Origin: Legionella_C dresdenensis
GTDB lineage: Bacteria; Pseudomonadota; Gammaproteobacteria; Legionellales; Legionellaceae
Direction: 5' to 3'
NCBI RefSeq assembly: GCF_042649825.1
Contig: NZ_JBHSAB010000019.1
Location: forward strand, 1 to 64,000
Length of the DNA: 64,000 bases
Below, piece after piece: positions 17,620-25,390 of the stretch. The translations under genes and the position numbers were made by a program. Under the pieces are notes generated by a model that ran no database searches, had not been told where the DNA came from, and saw nothing but the letters and a program-made list of their open reading frames with translations. Position 1 is the first letter of the stretch; each line of letters begins with the position of its first letter.

Positions 17620-18672
17620 ATGGAGTATGGATTATCATTTTTACCGGATATTGATAATAAAAATTATTCAGCAGCCGACTATTTTAAAAACGTTTTAAAA
17701 CTCTCGGTATATGCAGATCAAGCGGGCTTAAATACTATCAAGATGACTGAGCACTACCTTCATCCATATGGTGGTTATTGCCCTGACCCCTTAATGTTTT
17801 TAGCCAGTGTTGCTGCACAAACAAGCACAATTAGACTTATGACAGGGTGTATATTGCCAGTATTTCATCACCCTATTCAAATTGCCGCTAAAACAGCCAT
17901 GCTTGATGCACTTTCTAATGGCCGCCTAGATGTAGGCTTTGCCAGGGCATATCTGCCTTATGAATTTGAAGCATTTGAAATTGACATGGATAATAGTCGT
18001 GAAAAATTTCAAGAAACTATTACAGCAGTAAAAAAATTATGGGTTGAAGATAAAACGACTTGTGAAACACCCTTTTTTAACTTTCACAATGTACGTTCCC
18101 TGCCCGCTCCTACCCAATTACCACATCCACCTTTGTGGGGAGCTGCAGTTAATTCAAGACAAAGTTTTGCTTGGTTAGGAGAGCAAGGGTTTGGTTTGCT
18201 GGCTACACCGCCCTTAAGTAGCTTTGATGAGTTAGTCAATAAAATTGATATCTATCGTGATTCATTCATTCCGAATGTAGTGATGAAAAAACCCAGGATT
18301 GCGATTAGTCTTCCGCTATTGATCACTGAGAATCAGAATGATGCAGAGAAAGTTGGCGATTATTATTTAGCTGAATACATGCGAGTATGGGCCGATGCAG
18401 CTGACTCATGGAATAACAAAACCTCAAGTAATTATTTAGGTTATACAGGAATGTCCTATGCCTTGCGCCAGAATTCACCCCATCATATGCGCAGCACAAC
18501 CCAAGCCATCATTGGAACACCTGCCTACGCTGCAGAGAAAATTAAAGAGATACAATCAGCCACCGCAGTTGATCAAATTTTATGGCAAATTGATTTTGGT
18601 GGGCAGCCATTTGATTCGATGATGCAAACTTTACAACTTTTTGTAACTCAAGTATTACCATTGATACGTTAA
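17620..18672 (+). CDS. luciferase-like (LLM) flavin-dependent monooxygenase
   Basis: This 350-residue protein has the bacterial luciferase-like TIM-barrel pattern: MTEHYLHPYGGYCPDPL near residue 44, then STIRLMTGCILPVFHHP, LDVGFARAYLP, and AIIGTPAYAAEKIKEI near the end. LLM enzymes use reduced FMN (or F420) and oxygen to hydroxylate or oxidise small molecules. Within this operon it is probably a tailoring enzyme acting on the azole peptide. It is not part of the usual sagA-I set, which makes the product's structure hard to predict. The ribosome site GGAGA lies just upstream of the ATG. Confidence 0.88.
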   Translation: MEYGLSFLPDIDNKNYSAADYFKNVLKLSVYADQAGLNTIKMTEHYLHPYGGYCPDPLMFLASVAAQTSTIRLMTGCILPVFHHPIQIAAKTAMLDALSNGRLDVGFARAYLPYEFEAFEIDMDNSREKFQETITAVKKLWVEDKTTCETPFFNFHNVRSLPAPTQLPHPPLWGAAVNSRQSFAWLGEQGFGLLATPPLSSFDELVNKIDIYRDSFIPNVVMKKPRIAISLPLLITENQNDAEKVGDYYLAEYMRVWADAADSWNNKTSSNYLGYTGMSYALRQNSPHHMRSTTQAIIGTPAYAAEKIKEIQSATAVDQILWQIDFGGQPFDSMMQTLQLFVTQVLPLIR

Positions 18673-18686
18673 GGATTTATTTTAAG

Positions 18687-20063
18687 ATGAAACCTCAAAA
18701 AACAATTACCAAACAACTATTGTTGCTTGCTTTTCCAATCATATTTTCCAATGTGATTAGTGCATCGTCCAGTTTAGTCAGTATGTATTTTATGGCGAAA
18801 CTCAACCCTGCATCATTGGCCGCAGGCGCCTTGATTACCAGTACTTATGGTTTAGTTATCCTGTTTGCCGTGTCAATGCTCTATTCGGTTAGTGTTTTAG
18901 TTGGGCAAAACTATGGTGCAGGCAACCATAAAGCGATTGGAAGAGTTGTGTATTCAGGTTTGCTAATCGCCGCCATTGCGGGTTTGCTTCTAATTGGTGT
19001 TCTGTTAAATATTCAGCCCATTTTAGAGTTTCTGCACCAACCACCGGAAGTCAGCCAATTAGCAGGCGACTATTTCCGAGGAATTACTTACGGCTTAATA
19101 CCCAGTTTAATGGGTGCCGTATACACCCAGTTTTTCATGGGAATTTCCAAATCAAAAATCATGTTGAATATTACGATACTTGGCTTAATTTTAAATACTG
19201 TATTGAGCTACGCCTTTATTTTCGGGTTCAGTGATTATCCTGGAATGGGTATTTATGGCGCAGGGCTTGCGACTTCAGTCACGGCATTTGTCTTATTAGC
19301 GGTTATCATTATTTATTTACAGTTTTCTAACCAATACAAAGCCTTTGCTTTATTTCAGACAAGCTCGATGCAGTTGCATTATTTTAAATTGCTGTTAAAA
19401 ATCGGTTTGCCAATTTCAATTCAATATTCGTTAGAATTACTTGCTTTTTCTGCCATCACTTATTTAATTGGAACTCTCGGAGCAACAGCACTGGCGGCGC
19501 AACAAATCAGCTTGCAATGCTCTATGTTGCCCCTGATGGTGGTGATGGGCATATCGCAATCGGCAACCATTTTAATAAGCCAATATTCTGCCATGTCGCA
19601 ACCGGATACCTTGGTCAAAATTGCCCATACCAGCATTCGTCTCGTTGCAATTACAATGTTACTAATTAGCGGTATCTATTGGTTATTCCCTACTTGGCTT
19701 ATATCATTTTATTTAAATATTAATGATGGTTCATTAGCCGCGACGATTGCTTTAGCCAAATCATTGTTATTTTTAGCGGCTTTTACTCAACTTTTTGATG
19801 CCATACGCAATGTCGCTGCTGGAATCCTGCGTGGCTATGGCGACAGCCAATCAAGCATGTGGACCGGTTTAATCTCTTGCTGGGTAATTGGACTTCCGAT
19901 TTCCCTTATTCTGGGATTTACTGAACAGCTAGGGGCCTGGGGATTAAGGGCAGGCATGTTCTGCGGCATTGCAGTGGGTTGCTTATTACTATTACGACGG
20001 ATTCAACAACATCACCAGAAACCATTCACTCCTTTAACCGTCCAAGGAAGTCAGCATGCTTAA
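18687..20063 (+). CDS. MATE-family efflux transporter
   Basis: This 458-residue protein with about 12 membrane helices shows the MATE pattern: KQLLLLAFPIIFSNVISA at the start, then MLYSVSVLVGQNYGAG, the second-half repeat LLKIGLPISIQYSLELLAF and DAIRNVAAGILRGYGD. MATE proteins export drugs by H+ or Na+ antiport. Its place in the operon suggests that it exports the mature peptide or gives self-resistance. It replaces the ABC exporter (SagGHI) of streptolysin operons. It follows the LLM gene by 14 bases and overlaps the bactofilin-like gene by 8. Confidence 0.9.
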   Translation: MKPQKTITKQLLLLAFPIIFSNVISASSSLVSMYFMAKLNPASLAAGALITSTYGLVILFAVSMLYSVSVLVGQNYGAGNHKAIGRVVYSGLLIAAIAGLLLIGVLLNIQPILEFLHQPPEVSQLAGDYFRGITYGLIPSLMGAVYTQFFMGISKSKIMLNITILGLILNTVLSYAFIFGFSDYPGMGIYGAGLATSVTAFVLLAVIIIYLQFSNQYKAFALFQTSSMQLHYFKLLLKIGLPISIQYSLELLAFSAITYLIGTLGATALAAQQISLQCSMLPLMVVMGISQSATILISQYSAMSQPDTLVKIAHTSIRLVAITMLLISGIYWLFPTWLISFYLNINDGSLAATIALAKSLLFLAAFTQLFDAIRNVAAGILRGYGDSQSSMWTGLISCWVIGLPISLILGFTEQLGAWGLRAGMFCGIAVGCLLLLRRIQQHHQKPFTPLTVQGSQHA

Positions 20064-20625
20064 AAAATTGATTTCATATTTTGCTAATAATGATTTTTAT
20101 AACGATTGCGGTGCCGAGAACAATTGTGATGTCATTAATGGCCAATTTAAAGTCAGCAATAAAGAAATCGCTACTCCCATAACAGTAAATGGAGAAGCGG
20201 TTATTGAAGCAGGCTCGGTATTTAAAAATAGAGTCCAAGTTAATGGCTCTTTACAGGCTTCACAATCATGCTTTGAATCCTTGTTAGTCGCTAACGGCAC
20301 TATAAACTTGCACGACATCCGCCTTGAAACGGCCGAGTTAAGTGGTGGTATAAGCATAAATAATACCGAATGTCGTGAGCAATTATCCATACGCTCGGCA
20401 AAAGCTGAATTTAATCATTGCACGCTTAACTCAATTAATATTAAAGCCATTTTAAAGGCCAAAATTCAACAAAGTGTATTTTTAATGAATCAAACCGTTG
20501 TTAAAGGAAATATTACTTGTGAAGGCGGCTCTGCGATTATCTATATCGATAACACGAGCGCAATTCAAGGCGAAGTCATTGGGGCTGAGATTAAACAGCT
20601 TAATCCAAACCCTGAAACAAATTAG
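20056..20625 (+). CDS. bactofilin-like beta-helix protein
   Basis: This 189-residue protein consists mainly of repeating short beta-strand rungs with Asn/Gly turns (PITVNGEAVIEAGSVF, VQVNGSLQAS, VVKGNITCEGGSAIIYID), typical of the polymer-forming bactofilin fold. There is no signal peptide; the N-terminus is KKLISYFANNDFYNDC. Bactofilins form membrane-associated scaffolds. A role in placing or assembling the export machinery is possible but not shown. It overlaps the MATE gene and precedes the second precursor by 59 bases. Confidence 0.7.
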   Translation: MLKKLISYFANNDFYNDCGAENNCDVINGQFKVSNKEIATPITVNGEAVIEAGSVFKNRVQVNGSLQASQSCFESLLVANGTINLHDIRLETAELSGGISINNTECREQLSIRSAKAEFNHCTLNSINIKAILKAKIQQSVFLMNQTVVKGNITCEGGSAIIYIDNTSAIQGEVIGAEIKQLNPNPETN

Positions 20626-20684
20626 CGCTTCACAGTGCAAAAAATGAAGGACATACCGTTTTTTACAATAATAAAGGAGTCATT

Positions 20685-20852
20685 ATGATTAAATTATCAA
20701 CCAACCTTTCGTCAGAATTTAAAAATGTAAGCCAGATTCCTAGCCAAATTTTTGCGTTAAACCAACAAACGCAAATGGTATCACCAGGTGCATGCTCAAG
20801 CTCTTTTGGCTGTTCATGCAGCTGCTCATGCGGGGCTACTGCAAAAAGTTAA
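20685..20852 (+). CDS. streptolysin-S-like TOMM precursor peptide 2
   Basis: A second 55-residue precursor has AAAGGAG as ribosome site. The leader repeats the first peptide's pattern (STNLSSEFKN) and ends in VSP. The core is GACSSSFGCSCSCSCGAT followed by AKS: the first Cys cluster is replaced by C-S-S-S, but the GCSCSCSCGAT block is identical to peptide 1. It therefore has five Cys instead of seven and would yield more oxazole or unmodified Ser. The gene closes the operon and is followed by a strong terminator. Both peptides should use the same RRE and enzymes. Confidence 0.92.
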   Translation: MIKLSTNLSSEFKNVSQIPSQIFALNQQTQMVSPGACSSSFGCSCSCSCGATAKS

Positions 20853-20858
20853 TGTAAT

Positions 20859-20897
20859 AAACCAGCTAGTTAATAGTTTCGTTTCTCTAGCTGGTTT
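20859..20897 (+). terminator. rho-independent terminator of the TOMM operon
   Basis: AAACCAGCTAG (20859-20869) and CTAGCTGGTTT (20887-20897) form an 11-bp perfect stem with a 17-base loop, followed by an AT-rich tract. It lies six bases after the stop of the second precursor, marking the operon end. Confidence 0.8.
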
Positions 20898-21108
20898 AAT
20901 TTAAATTGAACACTCTCAAAATAGCCACCATTACATATGAGATTAGCGTAATTAATTACATTATCTTTAATGATTATCCAATATAATTGCACGATTGAAA
21001 TGTTGCATATGTTTATCATTTAAAGCCAATGCAAAGGCTTCAGCAATTTTATTACTAGCTATGTTTAGTACATCTTAGTTTTAGATAAAGATTTTATAGG
21101 AGATTATC

Positions 21109-21819
21109 ATGGATTTTACAAAACCATTCAAAGTAGCCATTGATCGACTAGAACATTTTGCTTTTATAAAAAGACACCTAGATGTTTTCAAAGAACCGGC
21201 GCTAACCAATTACCCCATAACAGCTTATGAGTCTGATTTCCTGGATTTTATCTACAGTCTAGGTTTTATTAATATTTTAACCTTTGTTTGCATAAGTCTA
21301 TTTCCCTCTTATTTCAAATATGATCCTTTTAAAATTTTTAATATTATTCCCATCATGCTTTTATTAATAGCCAATACATTTTTTATAGCTGCAGTAATGA
21401 TGCTTTCTCATTGGGGACTAACTAAATCTATTGGTTATTTTTATAAAGTAAAAACTAATACTTTTTATGAAGCTCAAATATTTTGGCGAGTCTTTAGAGT
21501 TTTATCTCTCTCTTATATTCTTATAACAGTCCCTTTTTTAATTGAGATTAATAGTAGTATATTTACGCACGAGGCATTAGGCACAACGATAAATCGTATG
21601 TTTCTAATAACAATAATATTGATATTTATGCTTCAAATAAAGTTACTTGCTCTCCCCTTATATAGAATTGGAAAGCAATTCGGTAGAACTCTAGGCTTAA
21701 TCCATATTTTGCTAGTCATTGCTAACGCATTATTTATCAATAATTTTTTTTGGAAACAGATACCTCCTGGTATTTTTATAAATACACAAGAATTCATAAA
21801 ACTATTATCAGCCAAATAA
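21109..21819 (+). CDS. multi-pass membrane protein, 236 aa
   Basis: Five or so hydrophobic segments are visible (for example FINILTFVCISLF, IIPIMLLLIANTFFIAAVMM, TIILIFMLQIKLLALPLY, LGLIHILLVIANALFI), with a polar N-terminal 60 residues. The layout resembles Yip1-type membrane proteins, but I see no diagnostic motif. It has its own GGAG ribosome site and lies beyond the TOMM terminator, still inside the att border. An immunity role for the peptide is a reasonable guess from position only. Confidence 0.6.
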   Translation: MDFTKPFKVAIDRLEHFAFIKRHLDVFKEPALTNYPITAYESDFLDFIYSLGFINILTFVCISLFPSYFKYDPFKIFNIIPIMLLLIANTFFIAAVMMLSHWGLTKSIGYFYKVKTNTFYEAQIFWRVFRVLSLSYILITVPFLIEINSSIFTHEALGTTINRMFLITIILIFMLQIKLLALPLYRIGKQFGRTLGLIHILLVIANALFINNFFWKQIPPGIFINTQEFIKLLSAK

Positions 21820-22055
21820 AAGACTCTTAGGAGCAAACAGATTTTTTACTGTATGTTTGTTAGTTGGTTTCATACCATAATTTTAATATTGAGACCCAAA
21901 ATCTCCAATCGGGTTTCAATATTAAAATTATTTTCTTAAAAATCTATAGTGGGGATTTTGCGTATTTAAGTACGACATTGTTCTACACCGTAGGACATTT
22001 GTAGTGGATTCCTGCGATATAAATCATAATAAAATCAATTGCTTATTCGGACATT

Positions 22056-22106
22056 GAGGGGCTCATAATCCGTTGGTCCTAGGTTCAAGTCCTAGTGGGC
22101 CCACCA
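22056..22106 (+). pseudogene. 3' part of tRNA-Met (probable att site of the element)
   Basis: The sequence contains the anticodon loop CTCATAA, a perfect T arm (CTAGG TTCAAGT CCTAG) and the acceptor 3' strand TGGGCCC-A-CCA. The bases upstream do not form a D arm or a 5' acceptor strand, so only the 3' part of a tRNA (CAT anticodon) is present. Integrases often recombine within tRNA 3' ends and leave such copies. It marks the right border of the mobile element; the partner site is outside the window. Confidence 0.7.
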
Positions 22107-22181
22107 ATAAAATCAAGTAGTTACGGTAGTTTTCAGAAAGCTCGAAAAGTCATGTAGACGCAATGTAGACAGAAAGAATAC

Positions 22182-23819
22182 TCAACCCTCTTGATTGGTT
22201 CTTCTCTTCTTTCTTGGTTTTTTCACACTCATAGTTGGCTTTTCATCTTTTACAAAACAAAATTCTGCATCTATCCCCATACAGCTCAATTCCTTGATTG
22301 TTCTTTTAAGGCTTATTCGTGAAAATAAGGGTAAATTATGACTTAAACCATTCTGCTCTTTAGAGGTGATAATTTGGAAGCTTACTTTGAATTTTTGTTC
22401 GCTGGATAAATTTAGATTATTTTTAGATTCCAAATTTGAACCCAAAATTTTTTTCTTCAAATTATCATACGCGTCATCATCACTTCGTATTAATCGAATA
22501 GAGTTTAATCCTTGGTTAAATAAATGGCTAAGAGATGAAGAAGAAGTACTTCTTTTTACATGATGCAAAATTATAATTTCTCCATTAATTTCAAGAATAT
22601 CACATGGCTCAATTTGTGATTGCCCTCTGGGAGAAATGTTGCCTTTGTCTAAACATAAAAAGGAAGAAGATAACCGATGAGCACATTCCTTATTGTAATG
22701 TCCCTCATCTTCATGATTGAAAGGAGGTAACAATGTATCTTTACAAAATTTATCTAAGTATGTATTAAGTTCCGTCACAAAATTTCTATCAACTAGATAC
22801 CAATTACCCTCACACAAATGATAAGTTTGATTTGCAAGCTTAATATCAAAAAGCAAAGATTTATAAACACTTAGACGAACACCACGAGCAACTCCTTCCC
22901 CATTCGTTAAACATAAATGGTGCTTTTTTAAGGTATCAATGTCCATATTATTAAAATCGAAATTTCTGCTTTTTAAATATTCATAGTATAAATTTATTTC
23001 TAAATCATCATGAATTTGACCGGCACCCTCTCCAGAAAATGTAGTATAAAAACCCTCTTTATAATCGATAAGCTCTGGAAATGCTAAAATAATGGCATGG
23101 TTTTTAGTTTTAATCTCAGCTACAAGATTTTCATTTAATGTATGTATTATAGTGGGATCTTTAATAGGAGCGATATTATTAATCTGGGGAAACTCTTCAA
23201 TATATGAGTCATCTTGATATAACGTTAAAAGCTCTTTACATAGAAATTGTAAACTTTGCGGTCCCCGGTCCGAGCTGATTCTGATATTGTGAGATCCTGT
23301 AGAATGTTTAAATAAATGTTTAAATTGATCCTTAACATTACCAGTAAGGCTTTTCAGTATTGTATTATCCCGATCAAAATCAAAATATGTAAGATCAGAG
23401 TTTGAGGGTAACTGAATGCGTTGTCGCTTAGAACTTGCTGGTTCAACCATATCTAAACTTTTAAGTTTTAATGAATCAACAGAGTTTAATGTTATTCTGA
23501 TCCCAAAATCATATTCATAACTTTCTTCTTTTAAATTGTGTGATACATGACCGAAAGTTATTGCAAACCATCTCATTTCTACAGGTATGAATACAATAGC
23601 CCCTTTTAAAACCTGTGTAAGTTCCTTGTTAATTCCAAAATATTGCCGCCACCAAGGAGGGGTTGGTTTGCTGTCAAGAAGATAAAATTTAGCATCTGGT
23701 GGTAAAAAATCACAATCTTGTTCTTCTAAATTATTTTCCTCTTTTAAACAATTTGTATAATCAAAATTTTGTTTCAATAAAAAAATGGAAAATGGCCTTG
23801 ATTTACTCATATTAGGCAT
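22182..23819 (-). CDS. TIGR04141/DUF6119 family sporadic protein
   Basis: This 545-residue protein fits the 'sporadically distributed protein, TIGR04141' family: N-terminus RPFSIFLLKQNFDYTN, PPWWRQYFG near residue 55, EMRWFAITFGHVSHNL, and a C-terminal half with EGNWYLVD and CDILEINGEIIILHHVKRS, where nuclease-like acidic residues sit. Members are scattered in defence islands. Their biochemistry is not known to me. It sits alone just outside the att site, transcribed leftward. The family call is from recalled sequence pattern. Confidence 0.75.
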   Translation of the reverse strand: MPNMSKSRPFSIFLLKQNFDYTNCLKEENNLEEQDCDFLPPDAKFYLLDSKPTPPWWRQYFGINKELTQVLKGAIVFIPVEMRWFAITFGHVSHNLKEESYEYDFGIRITLNSVDSLKLKSLDMVEPASSKRQRIQLPSNSDLTYFDFDRDNTILKSLTGNVKDQFKHLFKHSTGSHNIRISSDRGPQSLQFLCKELLTLYQDDSYIEEFPQINNIAPIKDPTIIHTLNENLVAEIKTKNHAIILAFPELIDYKEGFYTTFSGEGAGQIHDDLEINLYYEYLKSRNFDFNNMDIDTLKKHHLCLTNGEGVARGVRLSVYKSLLFDIKLANQTYHLCEGNWYLVDRNFVTELNTYLDKFCKDTLLPPFNHEDEGHYNKECAHRLSSSFLCLDKGNISPRGQSQIEPCDILEINGEIIILHHVKRSTSSSSLSHLFNQGLNSIRLIRSDDDAYDNLKKKILGSNLESKNNLNLSSEQKFKVSFQIITSKEQNGLSHNLPLFSRISLKRTIKELSCMGIDAEFCFVKDEKPTMSVKKPRKKRRTNQEG

Positions 23820-23985
23820 CCCTACCTTATAATTAAGTAGTTAATTATATCCAAGTTTTTAATATTATAGCTTATTCATATGGGATTGAATTACCTCAAT
23901 TAATGCATCAAATTCATTGAGCATAAATAAAACACAAAGATTAAAGCATAGACTATAATTAAGTAAAGACTTTCAAGGATGAATT

Positions 23986-24348
23986 ATGGGATTCCATTTA
24001 CCTGCACAAAAGCCTTATCATACACTCGATGCATTAGAGTTCTCTGAAAAAACTTTTCATCTCTTAGGCAATTTTAGATCCTGTAAAACCAAAAAGGAAT
24101 TTGGAGAAAGAATTGAAAACCTTGGGGGTAAAATAAGAGGTGATGGTCAAACAAAGTCTTTAAATTTTAAAGTCACAGATTATTTTGTGGTCGGTGATAA
24201 TCAGTATAAAGAAGGTCAAAATGGGAATAAAATCTCCAAAGTAGATAAGTACAATTCTCAACACTCAATCCAAGATCAAATTCCCAAAATATCAGAATCA
24301 CACTGCAATGAACTTATGGAGAAATATCTGCAACTAAAGCCCAAATAA
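23986..24348 (+). CDS. BRCT-like small protein, 120 aa
   Basis: Residues 25-75 resemble one BRCT domain: FHLLGNF, then TKKEFGERIENLGGKIRGDG, a loop, and KVTDYFVVGDN. BRCT domains bind phosphopeptides or DNA ends and often occur at the C-terminus of DNA ligases. As a stand-alone protein it could be a decayed or specialised relative. GGATG precedes the ATG closely. It is flanked by hypothetical genes of the same strand. The domain call is moderate. Confidence 0.5.
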   Translation: MGFHLPAQKPYHTLDALEFSEKTFHLLGNFRSCKTKKEFGERIENLGGKIRGDGQTKSLNFKVTDYFVVGDNQYKEGQNGNKISKVDKYNSQHSIQDQIPKISESHCNELMEKYLQLKPK

Positions 24349-24434
24349 TTTTACGAAAATCAATTAGATAAATAGAAATCATACTTCTATTGTAGGTGCA
24401 AAAAATGCTGTTAAAAAATACAGGGTAGTTTCAT

Positions 24435-24770
24435 ATGGAAAGTGAATTAAAAAATTGGATAGAAGATAGAGTTAAGAGTCGGAACTCAATACCACTAAAT
24501 ACTAATAATTTTCTAGCTACTTCAGGTTTCGGGCAACATGATAAGAATAATCTACTTTTTGATTTTTCCATCACCTTAAAACAGAACAATGCAACAATTG
24601 ATGGAGAATGGGAGGTACTTGAAGATGTAATTTCATTCAGTAATCCCTATTGGGACACGTCTAAGCTTGAAAGTTTAGTAAGTGATATAATTCAGCACCT
24701 CAAAAAAGGCGGTAAATTCCACTTAAATCGAAATCAGGGTGATCCTCAGTACTTTATTAATAGGAAATAA
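24435..24770 (+). CDS. hypothetical protein, 111 aa
   Basis: A small soluble protein with KNWIEDRVKSRNSIPLNT at the start and LLFDFSITLKQNNATIDGEW in the middle. I recognise no family. It lies 86 bases after the BRCT-like gene and may be co-transcribed. No unusual feature is visible. Confidence 0.5.
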   Translation: MESELKNWIEDRVKSRNSIPLNTNNFLATSGFGQHDKNNLLFDFSITLKQNNATIDGEWEVLEDVISFSNPYWDTSKLESLVSDIIQHLKKGGKFHLNRNQGDPQYFINRK

Positions 24771-24985
24771 TATAATAATTTGCAGATATAAAATTACACA
24801 GGACAATCGGGACAAAAGGGACATTTGGGGCAGGCACGTCACTACTAGGTTTTAGCCGTCCCCATCCTTTGCAATTAAGGTGGGGCATGTGGGACTTATT
24901 GCATTCTATATCTACCAATAAAAATGCATTTCATCATAGTAATTCCTTTAAATTGGGTATAGGATTAAAATGAATTAGTTTAATA

Positions 24986-25248
24986 TGTAGTAGTTCAAAC
25001 TTGATCTGACAGTTGCCGGTTTTTTAGAAGTGTCTGTCAGGTCAAATTTAGTTTATCAATTTTTCCATCCAGATTTGTTTGCCATCAGTTAATGTTTGCA
25101 TTGGAGTTCTACCGCAGCACATTTTTCCACAATGCCGATCAAAAAACATGAAAATACTGGTTACACCAGCACGCTTGTATTCATAATCTAACCTCTTTAA
25201 CAAGCTGTTTGCCCGTTTCGTCAAAGTTGATAATAAATGTAACCGCAT
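24986..25248 (-). mobile_element. chimeric IS remnant (IS481 end joined to IS630 fragment)
   Basis: Positions 24986-25126 duplicate the end of the IS481-type remnant at 27044-27184, including the terminal DNA and the codons for MCCGRTPMQTLTDGKQIWME. Upstream in the same frame the translation changes to LDYEYKRAGVTSIFMFFDRH, which is typical of the IS630 family instead. The fragment is therefore a fusion of two broken transposase ends and encodes no working protein. Confidence 0.7.
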
Positions 25249-25282
25249 GTTTAATATTTTTAAAAATTCATTACTCCATAAG

Positions 25283-25366
25283 CTATAATTTCCAAAACCG
25301 AATAAACTATAATTCCAAAAACATCAAATACTATGATTTCCACAACATAATATACTATAATTTCCA
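25283..25366 (+). promoter_or_regulatory. four direct repeats, 24-bp period, before fic
   Basis: CTATAATTTCCA-type units start at 25283, 25307, 25331 and 25355, exactly 24 bp apart (unit 2 lacks one T, unit 3 has TATG). Each unit holds a TATAAT-like hexamer. They end 25 bp before the fic start codon. A repressor binding site array overlapping the promoter is the simplest reading. Confidence 0.7.
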
Positions 25367-25390
25367 CATGGACGTATAAATTGAAATATT

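Noticed and set aside
22021..22106. complete tRNA-Met gene
   Set aside because: The 5' acceptor strand and D arm are absent; only the 3' part can fold.
25283..25366. CRISPR-like array
   Set aside because: Units are about 12 bp, the period is 24 bp, the spacers are too short, and there are no cas genes nearby. It fits operator repeats.
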